DNA of 64,000 bases from an uncultured Bacteroidota bacterium (GTDB lineage: Bacteria; Bacteroidota; Bacteroidia; Flavobacteriales; Flavobacteriaceae). Shown piece by piece: positions 47,201 to 56,911 of the stretch. The position numbers and the translations under genes were made by a program. Each line of letters starts with the position of its first letter. The stretch's first letter is position 1. The notes beneath the pieces are model-generated. The model searched no databases. It had not been told where the DNA came from and saw only the letters and a program-made list of their open reading frames with translations. The stretch is taken from positions 62,001-126,000 of the forward strand of contig CACMHY010000001.1 in assembly GCA_902613595.1 (NCBI GenBank), written 5' to 3'.

Positions 47201-47232
47201 AAAAAAAACCCTTTTGAGTAAGGGTTTTTTTT
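47201..47232. terminator. Terminator after rpsA, symmetric on both strands
   Basis: AACCCTT (47207-47213) pairs with AAGGGTT (47220-47226), flanked by A-runs and T-runs on both sides. On the minus strand it ends the rpsA transcript 24 bases after its stop. Confidence 0.88.
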
Positions 47233-47255
47233 GAAAATTGAATGTGAAAGTGTTA

Positions 47256-49517
47256 TTACTTATCATCTATTTTTTCTTTTAAGTTCGCTAGTGCATCAAG
47301 GTCTCCAAGTGTTGCCTTATCAGAATTTTTGGATAAAGATTTAGCAATTGCTTTTTTATTATTTTTTGATTCTTTGTCTCTATAAACTGATGTATGTGAC
47401 GCCACGACTCTTTTGAAATCTTTATTAAACTCAATTATTTTAAAAGTTGCTTTTTCACCTTTGTTTAGTTTTGATCCATCTTCTTTTTCCATATGACGAA
47501 GTGGAACAAAAGCAGTAATATCCTCATTAAATTGAATTGTAGAGCCCTTGTCTAAAACCTGGAAAATCTCAGCTTCATGTATCGAATTTAATTCAAAATC
47601 TTTTTCATACTTATCCCATGGATTGTCTTTTGTGTGTTTATGACCTAAACTCAATTTACGTCCCTCAACATCTAATTCAAGAACTATGACATCAATTTTT
47701 TCTCCAAGAGTCAAAACTTCGGATGGATGCTTAACTTTTTTAGTCCAAGAAAGATCTGATATGTAAACTAAACCATCAATACCTTCTTCTAACTCAATGA
47801 ATACTCCAAAATTAGTAAAGTTTCTAACTAATCCTGTGTGCTTGGATCCTAGCGGGTATTTTGAGGTAATATCAGTCCAAGGATCAGGTGTGATCTGTTT
47901 TATTCCAAGGGACATTTTTCGTGATTCTCTATCAAGAGATAAAACAACAGCATCAACTTCATCACCTACTTTAACAAAATCTTGCGCAGAACGCAAGTGG
48001 GTTGACCAAGACATTTCCGAAACATGTACAAGTCCTTCAACACCTTCTTCGATTTCAACGAAAGCTCCATAATCTGCAATTATAACAACTTTTCCTTTGA
48101 CTTTGTCTCCTTCTTTTAAATCCTTGGAGAGTTTATCCCATGGATGGTCACTTAATTGTTTGAGACCTAATTGGATGCGCGATTTGTTATCATCAAAATC
48201 AAGAATTACCACATTCAATTTTTGATCTAACTCCAGAATTTCACTAGGATGGTTAATTCTGCTCCATGAAAGGTCAGTAATATGGATAAGTCCATCAACA
48301 CCACCAAGATCTATAAATACACCATAAGAAGTTATATTCTTGACTATACCCTCAAGTACTTGACCTTTTTCTAGTTGACCTATAATTTCTTTCTTTTGTT
48401 CTTCTATGTCAGCTTCAATTAGAGCTTTATGTGAAACAACAACATTTTTGAATTCGTGATTAATTTTAACCACTTTAAATTCCATGGTTTTATTAACATA
48501 TTGATCATAATCTCTAATAGGTTTGACATCAATTTGAGATCCAGGTAAAAAAGCTTCAATTCCAAAAACATCCACAATCATTCCACCCTTAGTCCTACAT
48601 TTAACAAATCCACTAACAATTTCAGAATTATCATGTGCATTATTAACCCTATCCCAAGCTTGGATTACTCTTGCTTTTCTATGAGAAAGAACTAACTGAC
48701 CTGTTCGATCTTCACGTGTATCAACGATTACCTCAACTTTATCTCCAATTTTTAAATCAGGATTGTATCTAAATTCATTCAAAGAGATCACTCCTTCAGA
48801 TTTTGCATTAATATCTATAATAGCTTCTCTATCGGTCATATAAACAACTGTACCTTGTAAAACATCTTCATCAGATGTATCTACAAAGTTTTCTTTAACA
48901 AGTTTTTCAAATTCATCAAGCTGCCTTTCGTCAATTAACTCAATCCCTTCAGCATAATTATGCCAATTAAAATTATCTAAAAATTCTGATTTTTGTTTCG
49001 CATTAGAATTTGAAGACTTTTCACTGATCTTATCATTCGTTAAGTCAGTTTCTGAAATTTGTTGTAGCGGTTCTTCCTCAGCTAGAGTTTTTTTTAAGAT
49101 TTTTACTTTGGTAACTGCTTTTGTTGTTTTTGTAGGTTTGGCAACTATTTTATTTGAAGTTGTTGATTTGGATACAGCTTTTTTAGTTGCTGTTGACTTA
49201 GGTGCTGCCTTTTTTGTAGTTGTTGATTTGGCCACAGCTTTTTTAGTTGCAGTTGGCTTAGAAGCTGCCTTTTTTGTAGTTATTGATTTGGTCACAGCTT
49301 TTTTAGTTGCAGTTGGCTTAGAAGCTGCCTTTTTTGTAGTTGTTGATTTGGCCGCAGCTTTTTTAGTTGTAGTTGGCTTAGAAGCTGCCTTTTTAGCAGT
49401 TGTTGATTTGCCCACAGCTTTTATAGCTGCTGAAGGCTTGGATACTGCCTTTTTTGTAGTTGGTACTTTAGATGTTACTTTATTTACAGCTTTGGGTTGA
49501 GACGGTTTCTTAGCCAT
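47256..49517 (-). CDS. rpsA: 30S ribosomal protein S1 with a Lys/Ala-rich N-terminal extension
   Basis: 753 residues, about 140 more than usual for Bacteroidota. Residues about 215-720 hold six S1 RNA-binding domains (for example GVFIDLGGVDGLIHITDLSW and GAFVEIEEGVEGLVHVSEMSW). Residues 1-145 are an unusual low-complexity stretch of Lys, Ala, Thr, Ser and Pro in a 20-residue repeat (KKAASKPTATKKAV type), like histone H1 tails. A short acidic linker joins the two parts. S1 brings mRNA to the ribosome, which matters most where Shine-Dalgarno sites are weak. It has its own strong promoter and terminator. Confidence 0.95.
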   Translation of the reverse strand: MAKKPSQPKAVNKVTSKVPTTKKAVSKPSAAIKAVGKSTTAKKAASKPTTTKKAAAKSTTTKKAASKPTATKKAVTKSITTKKAASKPTATKKAVAKSTTTKKAAPKSTATKKAVSKSTTSNKIVAKPTKTTKAVTKVKILKKTLAEEEPLQQISETDLTNDKISEKSSNSNAKQKSEFLDNFNWHNYAEGIELIDERQLDEFEKLVKENFVDTSDEDVLQGTVVYMTDREAIIDINAKSEGVISLNEFRYNPDLKIGDKVEVIVDTREDRTGQLVLSHRKARVIQAWDRVNNAHDNSEIVSGFVKCRTKGGMIVDVFGIEAFLPGSQIDVKPIRDYDQYVNKTMEFKVVKINHEFKNVVVSHKALIEADIEEQKKEIIGQLEKGQVLEGIVKNITSYGVFIDLGGVDGLIHITDLSWSRINHPSEILELDQKLNVVILDFDDNKSRIQLGLKQLSDHPWDKLSKDLKEGDKVKGKVVIIADYGAFVEIEEGVEGLVHVSEMSWSTHLRSAQDFVKVGDEVDAVVLSLDRESRKMSLGIKQITPDPWTDITSKYPLGSKHTGLVRNFTNFGVFIELEEGIDGLVYISDLSWTKKVKHPSEVLTLGEKIDVIVLELDVEGRKLSLGHKHTKDNPWDKYEKDFELNSIHEAEIFQVLDKGSTIQFNEDITAFVPLRHMEKEDGSKLNKGEKATFKIIEFNKDFKRVVASHTSVYRDKESKNNKKAIAKSLSKNSDKATLGDLDALANLKEKIDDK
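49141..49500 (-). repeat. 60-base tandem repeat encoding the S1 N-terminal extension
   Basis: About six copies in exact 60-base register. The three central units (49201-49260, 49261-49320, 49321-49380) differ from their neighbours at about four positions; the outer units are more diverged. Each unit encodes 20 residues, keeping the reading frame. No spacers, so it is not a CRISPR array. Confidence 0.9.
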
Positions 49518-49535
49518 TTCATATTATTTTGTATC

Positions 49536-49570
49536 CTATCCTGCAGGAAAAACCTCAATTACTCGGATAG
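49536..49570 (-). promoter_or_regulatory. Hairpin in the rpsA leader
   Basis: On the minus strand CTATCC (49570-49565) can pair with GGATAG (49541-49536), with a CCTGCAGG palindrome inside the 3' arm. It ends 18 bases before the ATG. It could be the site of S1 autoregulation, but this is inference from position only. Confidence 0.4.
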
Positions 49571-49625
49571 AAGATGGTTTTAAAATATTAACTGCTTTCG
49601 GTTTTTCTATTTAATTAAAAGCTTG

Positions 49626-49656
49626 CAAATATAATAGTAATAGATTGATCTTCAAA
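49626..49656 (-). promoter_or_regulatory. rpsA promoter, perfect Bacteroidota consensus
   Basis: On the minus strand TTTG (49656-49653), exactly 19 bases, then TATATTTG (49633-49626). This is the best promoter in the window. Transcription should start near 49620, giving a leader of about 100 bases. Confidence 0.85.
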
Positions 49657-49678
49657 TTACAATTGAGTTTTTTTTAGT

Positions 49679-50368
49679 TTAGTGTTTATTTAATTTCTTT
49701 TTTATGTATGACAACATTTTATCGTAAACCTCGTCTAATGTTAGATCGCTTACATCAATTTTAAGGGCACCTTTAGCCTTCATAAGAGGACTGCTTATTC
49801 TATCTGTGTCTAACTTGTCTCTTTTAATTAGGCTTTTCAAAACCTTTTCATAAGTCTCTTTATTATCTTTACTTTGTTGTTCAAAATACCTTCTCTTTGC
49901 TCTAACTTCAACATTCGCAACAAGAAAAAATTTACATTCTGCCTCTGGAAATACAATTGTTCCTATATCTCTTCCATCCATAATAATACCTTTATTTTTT
50001 CCAAACTCTTTTTGCTTTTTTACTAAATAAGACCGAAGTTCAGGTATTTTTGCTAGTTTACTAACTTGATTTGTAACGTAAGGTTTTCTAATCTCATAAC
50101 TAACATTTTCGTTGTTTAAAAAAATTAGTTGTTTTTCTTTTATTGTCTTAAACTCAATTTTTATCTCTGACAGAGACTGAATAATTTTTTTTGGATTAAG
50201 TTTGTTTTTAGAATCTAACCTTAAAGCAAATAGTGTAGCTGCCCTATACATTGAACCAGAATCAATATGAATATAATTTAGTGAATTTGATAGCCGCTTT
50301 GCTATTGAGCTTTTCCCGGTAGCTGCAAAACCGTCTATGGCAATAATAATTTTCTGATGTTTTGCCAT
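49679..50368 (-). CDS. cmk: Cytidylate kinase
   Basis: 229 residues. P-loop GFAATGKSSIAKRL at about residues 13-26; GSMYRAAT and GRDIGTIVFPEA are family motifs. It phosphorylates CMP and dCMP. It is 12 bases downstream of lon and upstream of rpsA on the same strand; cmk-rpsA linkage is common in bacteria. Confidence 0.95.
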   Translation of the reverse strand: MAKHQKIIIAIDGFAATGKSSIAKRLSNSLNYIHIDSGSMYRAATLFALRLDSKNKLNPKKIIQSLSEIKIEFKTIKEKQLIFLNNENVSYEIRKPYVTNQVSKLAKIPELRSYLVKKQKEFGKNKGIIMDGRDIGTIVFPEAECKFFLVANVEVRAKRRYFEQQSKDNKETYEKVLKSLIKRDKLDTDRISSPLMKAKGALKIDVSDLTLDEVYDKMLSYIKKKLNKH

Positions 50369-50380
50369 AAATATTCGTAG

Positions 50381-52846
50381 TTAATATTTAGTTGCAAGTA
50401 GGTTTTTTGCTCCCCTGACCTTTTGGTTAGTAATTGAAATTTCAATTACATCTTTCATCTCTTTTACAAAGTGAAACTTGAGTCCTTTTAAATAAGAATC
50501 GTTAATTTCTTCAACATCTTTTTTATTTTCATCGCATACTATTATTTCCTTAATTTTTGAACGTTTAGCCGCAAGAATCTTTTCCTTTATTCCTCCAACT
50601 GGAAGCACTTTACCTCGAAGAGTAATCTCACCTGTCATGGCTAAATTCTTTTTTACCCTCTTTTGAGTAAGTAGCGATACTAATGAAGTTAACATGGTAA
50701 TTCCTGCACTAGGACCATCTTTAGGTGTTGCGCCTTCAGGGACATGAATGTGATAATTATAATCTTCAAAATTAAATTCTGAAATACCTAATTGGTTCTT
50801 GTTTGCTTTGATATATTCCATTGCAATGGTTGCAGACTCTTTCATAATTTTGCCTAAATTTCCAGTTATACTTAAATTTCCTTTACCAGGTGAAATAGCG
50901 GACTCTATGAAAAGTATGTCTCCTCCTACTGCCGTCCAAGCTAGTCCAGTCACAACACCAGCAACATAATTATTCTCATAAATATCTCTATAAACTTTTG
51001 GTGGTCCGAGAATTTTCTTTAGGTCTTTGATGTCAGGATTGTAATTATAATCTTGGCTCATTGCTAATGATTTTGCAGCAAAACGAACTGCCTTAGCAAC
51101 TTGCTTTTCTAGTGCTCTGACACCAGATTCACGTGTATAGCATTCTGTGATTTTTTCTAGGACAGACCTTTTTAACTTTAAATGCTTTCTTTCCATACCG
51201 TGCTCCTTAAGTTGCTTTGGTAATAAAAATTTCTTAGCGATAGATGTTTTTTCTTCTAACGTATAACCACTAACATTTATCATTTCCATTCTATCTCTTA
51301 ATGCTCTACTAATAGTGTCTAAGCTATTTGCAGTTGCGATAAACATTACTTTAGAAAGGTCATAACCCATTTCCAGAAAATTATCATAGAAATCAGTATT
51401 TTGTTCAGGATCTAAAACTTCAAGTAATGCTGAAGCCGGATCTCCTTGGAAACTTGCTGAGATTTTATCAATCTCATCTAAAACAAAAACTGGATTCGAA
51501 GTTCCTGCTTTTTTCAAATTTTGTAATATCCTGCCGGGAAGAGCACCAATGTATGTTTTCCTATGTCCTCTTATTTCGGCCTCGTCTCTCATACCACCTA
51601 GTGAAATCCGAACATATTTTCTACCTAATGCTTCAGCTATTGATTTTCCTAAGGAGGTCTTTCCTACGCCAGGAGGTCCAAATAGACAAAGAATAGGTGA
51701 TTTCATATCGTTTCTAAGTTTAAGAACAGCTAAATATTCAAGAACTCTTTTTTTTACTTCATCTAACCCAAAGTGATCTCTGTTGAGAATTTTTTCAGCA
51801 CGTTTTAAATCAAAATTATCTGTTGAAAACTCATTCCAAGGAAGTTCTAAAAATAAATCAAGATAATTTCTTTGAATTGAATACTCAGCAACTTGAGGAT
51901 TCATCCTTTGCATTTTAATCAACTCTTTATCAAAATGATTTTTAACCTCAATATTCCACTTTTTGATTTTGGCTTTTGCTTTCATTTCCTCAACCTCTTC
52001 TTCATATGATACACCTCCCAATTCCTCTTGAATAGTTTTCATTTGTTGGTGTAGATAATATTCACGTTGTTGAGAATCTATTTCTGAGCGAACACGAGAC
52101 TGAATATCATTTTTTAATGCAAGTTTTTGATACTCCTCATTCATATACTTTAAACACATAACAGCTCTCTGAAACAAATCTAATTCAGAAAGAATTTTTT
52201 GCTTCTCAACTACACTAACATTCATGTTTGATGCAACAAAGTTTATCAAAAATGATGGTGTCTGAATATTCTTAATGGCAAAAGAGGCTTCAGAAGGAAT
52301 GTTAGGGTTCTCATTAATTATTTGCAGTGCTAAATCTTTAATTGAGTCAATTGTTGCTGAAAATTTTTTATCATTTTTTTTTGAAAAATTTTCTTTTACA
52401 GATTCAATACATGCCTTCATATAGGGCTTATCTTGAACGATGCTTTTAATTTTGAATCGTTTTTTCCCTTGTATTATAATCGTCGTATTACCATCTGGCA
52501 TTTTTAAAACTCTTAAAATTTGTGCGACTGTCCCAATTTTATAAATGTCTTCAAAATTTGGGTTTTCTATAGATTCATTTTGCTGGGCAACTACCCCAAT
52601 AATTTTATTTGTTGAATTTGCATCTTTGATCAATCTAATCGATTTATCTCTTCCTGCTGTGATTGGTATTACAACGCCAGGAAATAAAACCGTATTTCGA
52701 AGTGGTAAAATTGGAACAATATCTGGAAGAGATTCACTTTCGAGTGCTTCTTCATCCTCAGTACTCATTAATGGTATTAAATCAGCTTCTGATCCAATAT
52801 CTTGGAGTGACAAATTGTCAATGCTCCCTAAAAAAGATTCACTCAT
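50381..52846 (-). CDS. lon: ATP-dependent Lon protease
   Basis: 821 residues. N-terminal substrate domain ([18 protein letters not shown]), AAA+ module with Walker [12 protein letters not shown] near 385, and the C-terminal serine protease domain with the catalytic Ser in [11 protein letters not shown] and Lys in [12 protein letters not shown]. It degrades misfolded and regulatory proteins. About 217 bases upstream, to 53064, contain no gene and no clear consensus promoter. Confidence 0.97.
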   Translation of the reverse strand: MSESFLGSIDNLSLQDIGSEADLIPLMSTEDEEALESESLPDIVPILPLRNTVLFPGVVIPITAGRDKSIRLIKDANSTNKIIGVVAQQNESIENPNFEDIYKIGTVAQILRVLKMPDGNTTIIIQGKKRFKIKSIVQDKPYMKACIESVKENFSKKNDKKFSATIDSIKDLALQIINENPNIPSEASFAIKNIQTPSFLINFVASNMNVSVVEKQKILSELDLFQRAVMCLKYMNEEYQKLALKNDIQSRVRSEIDSQQREYYLHQQMKTIQEELGGVSYEEEVEEMKAKAKIKKWNIEVKNHFDKELIKMQRMNPQVAEYSIQRNYLDLFLELPWNEFSTDNFDLKRAEKILNRDHFGLDEVKKRVLEYLAVLKLRNDMKSPILCLFGPPGVGKTSLGKSIAEALGRKYVRISLGGMRDEAEIRGHRKTYIGALPGRILQNLKKAGTSNPVFVLDEIDKISASFQGDPASALLEVLDPEQNTDFYDNFLEMGYDLSKVMFIATANSLDTISRALRDRMEMINVSGYTLEEKTSIAKKFLLPKQLKEHGMERKHLKLKRSVLEKITECYTRESGVRALEKQVAKAVRFAAKSLAMSQDYNYNPDIKDLKKILGPPKVYRDIYENNYVAGVVTGLAWTAVGGDILFIESAISPGKGNLSITGNLGKIMKESATIAMEYIKANKNQLGISEFNFEDYNYHIHVPEGATPKDGPSAGITMLTSLVSLLTQKRVKKNLAMTGEITLRGKVLPVGGIKEKILAAKRSKIKEIIVCDENKKDVEEINDSYLKGLKFHFVKEMKDVIEISITNQKVRGAKNLLATKY

Positions 52847-53063
52847 TGGATTTTATAAGTCGTTTTGTCATATTATAGTTCTAATTCTAATATATACCAT
52901 AAAAAAAATCGAATGTCTATTTTTCTTTAGACTTTATATTATATAATGTCAATAGTTGTGCCATTAATTATTTTAAGATCATTTTAAAAATTAACGACTA
53001 ATTAAATTTTTTAAAAAAATCTTAATAAATAATAGCTGAAATAAATTTTTATTTAAAGTTATA

Positions 53064-54377
53064 TTATTTTTTAGGTATTCGACTTAACATCAAAGCACCG
53101 AGCATAAAAAAAACTATAAAAAATAAAATTCCATTTCGCATGCTACCTGATATTTGGTCAACTAGTCCAAAACATAACATTCCAATTACAATTCCAATTT
53201 TTTCAGTTACATCATAAAAACTAAAAAATGAAGTTGTATCTAAAGTTTTTGGCAATAGTTTTGAATAAGTGGATCTAGATAATGATTGTAATCCACCCAT
53301 TACCAAACCTACAAGTCCTGCTATGGAATAAAATTGTAATGGCGTTTTTACTTTATACGCCATAATGCACAAAATTATCCAAATAATGTTTATAGAAATT
53401 AACACCCTGATATTTCCAAACTTTTCAGAAGCTCTAGCGGTTAAAATTGCTCCAAAAATTGCAACAATTTGAATTAATAAAATACTTACAATTAAGCCTA
53501 GCGTTTTTTGATTTGAATCTGTCCATGCAATCTCTTCTTCACCAAAATAAGCTGCCACCAATAAAACCGTCTGTAAGGCCATACTATACAGAAAAAAGGC
53601 TGGTAAAAATCGCTTTAATCTTGTAAGACTTTTTAGTTGAATAAAAACAGATTTAAGTTTTCTGTAACCATTTAATAATATGTCTTTCGTTATTTTGGAC
53701 TTATGATTACTTTTTGGTAGATAATAAAAGGAATATTGACTAAATAAAGCCCACCAAATTCCTACAGAAACAAAAGAAAATTTCATCGCCTGAACTGAGG
53801 CATCTGTTTTGTTTCCCTCAATTCCAAATAAATTAGGTTGCATTATCATAGCTAAATTTGCAAGTAGCAAAATTACGCTTCCTACATAACCGTAGGAAAA
53901 TCCTCTAGCACTAGCTCTATCCTGCTGTTCAGGATATGCGATGTCAGGTAGGTAGGAATTATAGAAAACTAAGCTAGACCACAAACCTATCATCGCAAAA
54001 AAATAAAAAAATAAACCCAAATAAATTGTTTCTAGCTCAAACCAATATAATCCGATACAAGATAAGGAGCCTAGGTAGACAAAAATTTTCATGAATTTTT
54101 TTTTATTCCCTATATAATCAGCAATACCAGATAAAATCGGTGAGAAAAAAGCGATAATTAAAAAAGCAACAGCAGTCAGAAAACTTATAACCGCGGTGTT
54201 TTTCAACTGATATCCTAAAATATTTATTGTGTTTACATCAGAAAAAATTACACCATAATAGATTGGAAATATGGCCGACGATATTACAAGAGAGTAAACT
54301 GAATTAGCCCAATCATAAAATGCCCAAGCATTAATAAGTTTACTACTCCCTTTTTTTAAAGGAGTTCTTTTACTCAT
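53064..54377 (-). CDS. MFS transporter, UMF1/Atg22-like
   Basis: About 437 residues and roughly twelve membrane segments. I chose the ATG at 54377 (MSKRTPLKKGSSK); an ATG at 54419 adds 14 residues not expected in the family. INAWAFYDWANSVYSLVISS and GLVGLVMGGLQSLSRSTYSKLLP are typical of the UMF1 family, related to yeast Atg22 amino acid exporters. Substrate unknown. Divergent from the msrB pair. Confidence 0.88.
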   Translation of the reverse strand: MSKRTPLKKGSSKLINAWAFYDWANSVYSLVISSAIFPIYYGVIFSDVNTINILGYQLKNTAVISFLTAVAFLIIAFFSPILSGIADYIGNKKKFMKIFVYLGSLSCIGLYWFELETIYLGLFFYFFAMIGLWSSLVFYNSYLPDIAYPEQQDRASARGFSYGYVGSVILLLANLAMIMQPNLFGIEGNKTDASVQAMKFSFVSVGIWWALFSQYSFYYLPKSNHKSKITKDILLNGYRKLKSVFIQLKSLTRLKRFLPAFFLYSMALQTVLLVAAYFGEEEIAWTDSNQKTLGLIVSILLIQIVAIFGAILTARASEKFGNIRVLISINIIWIILCIMAYKVKTPLQFYSIAGLVGLVMGGLQSLSRSTYSKLLPKTLDTTSFFSFYDVTEKIGIVIGMLCFGLVDQISGSMRNGILFFIVFFMLGALMLSRIPKK

Positions 54378-54502
54378 CTTTTGAAATTTTGTTTTACCAA
54401 AATAACAAAATACTGTCATAATGAATCGATTACAAAAAGTTTAATTTCAAATTGTCATTTTATAACTAAAAAAAGATTCATTATTTTTATACAAAAATTA
54501 CT

Positions 54503-54985
54503 ATGAGAGTAAGTCCCATTTTATTTCTCCTAATATATTTAGTGTCATGTAACATTAAATCTCAAAGTAATAACAAACATGATAAAAAATACGATATCAC
54601 TAAAACGGAGGACGAATGGAAATCTGAGTTATCAGAAATATCATATTATGTTCTAAGAGAAGCAGGTACTGAGAGAGCATTTACTGGTGTTTTAAATTAT
54701 AATAAGAAAAAGGGTATATATGTTTGTGCGGGATGCAAAGCACCATTATATGATTCCAAATATAAATATGAATCAGGTTCGGGTTGGCCCTCTTTTGACA
54801 GAGGAATTGAAGAAAATTTAGAATACGATGTAGATTATAAAATTGGTTATCCAAGATCAGAATTGAAGTGTAACAAATGTGGAGGACACCTAGGGCACAT
54901 GTTTAACGATGGTCCAAAAAATACTACTGGACAGAGACATTGTATAAATTCTGCCGCATTAACTTTTATTCCTGCAAATGAGTAG
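54503..54985 (+). CDS. msrB: Peptide-methionine (R)-S-oxide reductase, lipoprotein form
   Basis: 160 residues. The N-terminus has a lipobox (YLVSC, Cys16), so the protein should be anchored in the envelope. The MsrB domain keeps zinc cysteines C75, C78, C123 and C126, and catalytic C147 in RHCINSA. It repairs methionine-R-sulfoxide outside the cytoplasm. The stop overlaps the second msrB by eight bases. Confidence 0.92.
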   Translation: MRVSPILFLLIYLVSCNIKSQSNNKHDKKYDITKTEDEWKSELSEISYYVLREAGTERAFTGVLNYNKKKGIYVCAGCKAPLYDSKYKYESGSGWPSFDRGIEENLEYDVDYKIGYPRSELKCNKCGGHLGHMFNDGPKNTTGQRHCINSAALTFIPANE

Positions 54986-55391
54986 ATCAAAAAAATTTCC
55001 TATTTCAAAATCTGAGGCGGATTGGAGAGAAGAATTGATGCCAGATGAATTTAATATTTTAAGGGAAAAGGGAACCGAACTTCCTTTTAGTGGCAAATAC
55101 AATAATCACTTTGAAAAGGGAATTTATAAATGTAAAGGTTGTAGTGCCCCATTGTATAAATCTGAAAATAAATTTGACAGTAACTGTGGCTGGCCAAGTT
55201 ATGATATGGCTATACCTGGTGCGATAGAATATATTGATGATTTAAGCCACGGTATGCGACGTATTGAAATAGTTTGCGCTCAATGTGGTGGGCACCAAGG
55301 ACATGTATTTAATGATGGACCTACCTCTACTGGGAAGAGATATTGTGTTAATTCTGCAAGTATTTCGTTCTCTGAAGAAAATAAATTCTAA
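54978..55391 (+). CDS. msrB: Peptide-methionine (R)-S-oxide reductase, cytoplasmic form
   Basis: 137 residues without a signal. Zinc cysteines C52, C55, C100, C103 and catalytic C123 (KRYCVNSAS) are present. Its sequence is clearly different from the preceding copy, so the pair is not a recent duplication. Translationally coupled to the lipoprotein form, suggesting joint repair in two compartments. Confidence 0.92.
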   Translation: MSRSKKFPISKSEADWREELMPDEFNILREKGTELPFSGKYNNHFEKGIYKCKGCSAPLYKSENKFDSNCGWPSYDMAIPGAIEYIDDLSHGMRRIEIVCAQCGGHQGHVFNDGPTSTGKRYCVNSASISFSEENKF

Positions 55392-55412
55392 AAAAATATT
55401 CTCCATATTTAG

Positions 55413-55420
55413 TAAATTTG
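55413..55420 (+). promoter_or_regulatory. Possible -7 element before lpdA
   Basis: TAAATTTG matches TAnnTTTG, 23 bases before the lpdA ATG. No clear -33 TTG. Confidence 0.45.
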
Positions 55421-55443
55421 TAAATGAATTTAAATAACATCTA

Positions 55444-56832
55444 ATGACTGAATACGACATCATAATTATAGGCAGCGGACCTGGGGGGTATGTTACCGCA
55501 ATTCGATCTTCACAATTAGGATTTAAAACTGCGATAGTAGAAAAAGAAAGCCTCGGAGGTGTTTGCCTGAATTGGGGTTGTATTCCAACAAAAGCTTTAT
55601 TAAAATCAGCTCAAGTTTTTGATTATTTAAAACATGCCGAAGATTATGGTCTTAAAATTAAAGAATATGATAAAGACTTTAAGTCAGTAATTAATCGAAG
55701 TAGAGAAGTTGCTGCGGGAATGAGTAAAGGGGTTCAATTTTTAATGAAAAAAAATAAGATTGATATTATTAATGGACATGGGAAAGTTCTACCCGGAAAA
55801 AAAGTAAGTGTTTCAAATGGTAAAAAAACTGAAGAATACTTGGCAAAGCATATTATTATTGCTACAGGTGCAAGATCAAGAGAATTACCAGCGATACCGC
55901 AGAACGGCAAAAACATAATTGGTTATCGAAAAGCAATGACTTTAGAAAAACAACCAAAAAAACTTGTTGTTGTAGGTTCCGGAGCTATTGGTATTGAATT
56001 TGCATACTTCTACAATACTATGGGTACAGAAGTCGTGATTGTTGAATATCTTGATCGAATTTTACCAGTCGAAGATGAAGAAGTATCGAAACAACTAGAG
56101 CGCTCATTTAAAAAGAGTGGGATTAAGATTTTCACAAACGCTGAAGTTAAAAAAGTTGAAACAAAAAATAAATCTGTCAATGTTACAATAAAAACTAAAA
56201 GTAACGAGGAAATACTTAGTGCTGATATTGTTCTTTCTGCAGTTGGTATTAAAACAAATATTGAAAATATAGGGCTTGAAGATGTTGGTATTGCGACTGA
56301 TAATGATAAAATTATGGTAAATGATTTTTATCAAACCAACATTCCAGGTTATTACGCAATCGGTGATGTAACGAGTGGACAATCTTTAGCGCATGTTGCT
56401 TCTGCCGAGGGCATATTATGTGTTGAAAAAATTGCAGGGCATAACTTGGAACCTTTGGATTATGGAAATGTGCCAGGTTGTACTTATTGTACTCCAGAAG
56501 TCGCGTCTGTTGGGATGACAGAAACTCAGGCAAAAGAAAAAGGATATGAAATAAAGGTTGGAAAATTTCCTTTTTCTGCTTCAGGTAAAGCACAAGCAGG
56601 CGGTAATCCAGACGGATTTGTCAAAGTTATATTTGATGCAAAATATGGAGAATGGCTTGGTTGTCACATGATAGGTTCTGGCGTTACAGATATGATCGCT
56701 GAGGCAGTGATTGGAAGAAAACTAGAAACAACTGGGCAAGAAGTTTTAAAAACTGTCCATCCACACCCTACCATGAGTGAAGCTGTAATGGAAGCTGTCG
56801 CAGATGCATATGATGAAGTGATTCACATATAA
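55444..56832 (+). CDS. lpdA: Dihydrolipoyl dehydrogenase
   Basis: 462 residues. FAD motif IIGSGPGGYVTAIRSSQLG, redox-active disulfide in GGVCLNWGCIPTKA, NAD motif VVGSGAIGIEFAY, and the catalytic His-Glu pair in HPHPTMSEAVMEA. E3 subunit of pyruvate and 2-oxoglutarate dehydrogenase complexes and of glycine cleavage (compare gcvT at 30938). It is a single gene without other complex subunits beside it. Confidence 0.96.
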   Translation: MTEYDIIIIGSGPGGYVTAIRSSQLGFKTAIVEKESLGGVCLNWGCIPTKALLKSAQVFDYLKHAEDYGLKIKEYDKDFKSVINRSREVAAGMSKGVQFLMKKNKIDIINGHGKVLPGKKVSVSNGKKTEEYLAKHIIIATGARSRELPAIPQNGKNIIGYRKAMTLEKQPKKLVVVGSGAIGIEFAYFYNTMGTEVVIVEYLDRILPVEDEEVSKQLERSFKKSGIKIFTNAEVKKVETKNKSVNVTIKTKSNEEILSADIVLSAVGIKTNIENIGLEDVGIATDNDKIMVNDFYQTNIPGYYAIGDVTSGQSLAHVASAEGILCVEKIAGHNLEPLDYGNVPGCTYCTPEVASVGMTETQAKEKGYEIKVGKFPFSASGKAQAGGNPDGFVKVIFDAKYGEWLGCHMIGSGVTDMIAEAVIGRKLETTGQEVLKTVHPHPTMSEAVMEAVADAYDEVIHI

Positions 56833-56911
56833 ATTTACGTCTTATTCAAACTATTTTTTTATAGATTTAGAATAAATATTTTTAAAGATTTTTTCAACAG
56901 AATTTAGAATT

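Noticed and set aside
49108-49500. Plus-strand reading frame of 130 codons rich in Val, Ala and Phe
   Set aside because: It is the mirror of the Lys/Ala repeat in rpsA and exists only because the repeat lacks stops on both strands.
49141-49500. Regular repeats that could suggest a CRISPR array
   Set aside because: The units are contiguous, in a 60-base coding register, with no unique spacers and no cas genes nearby.
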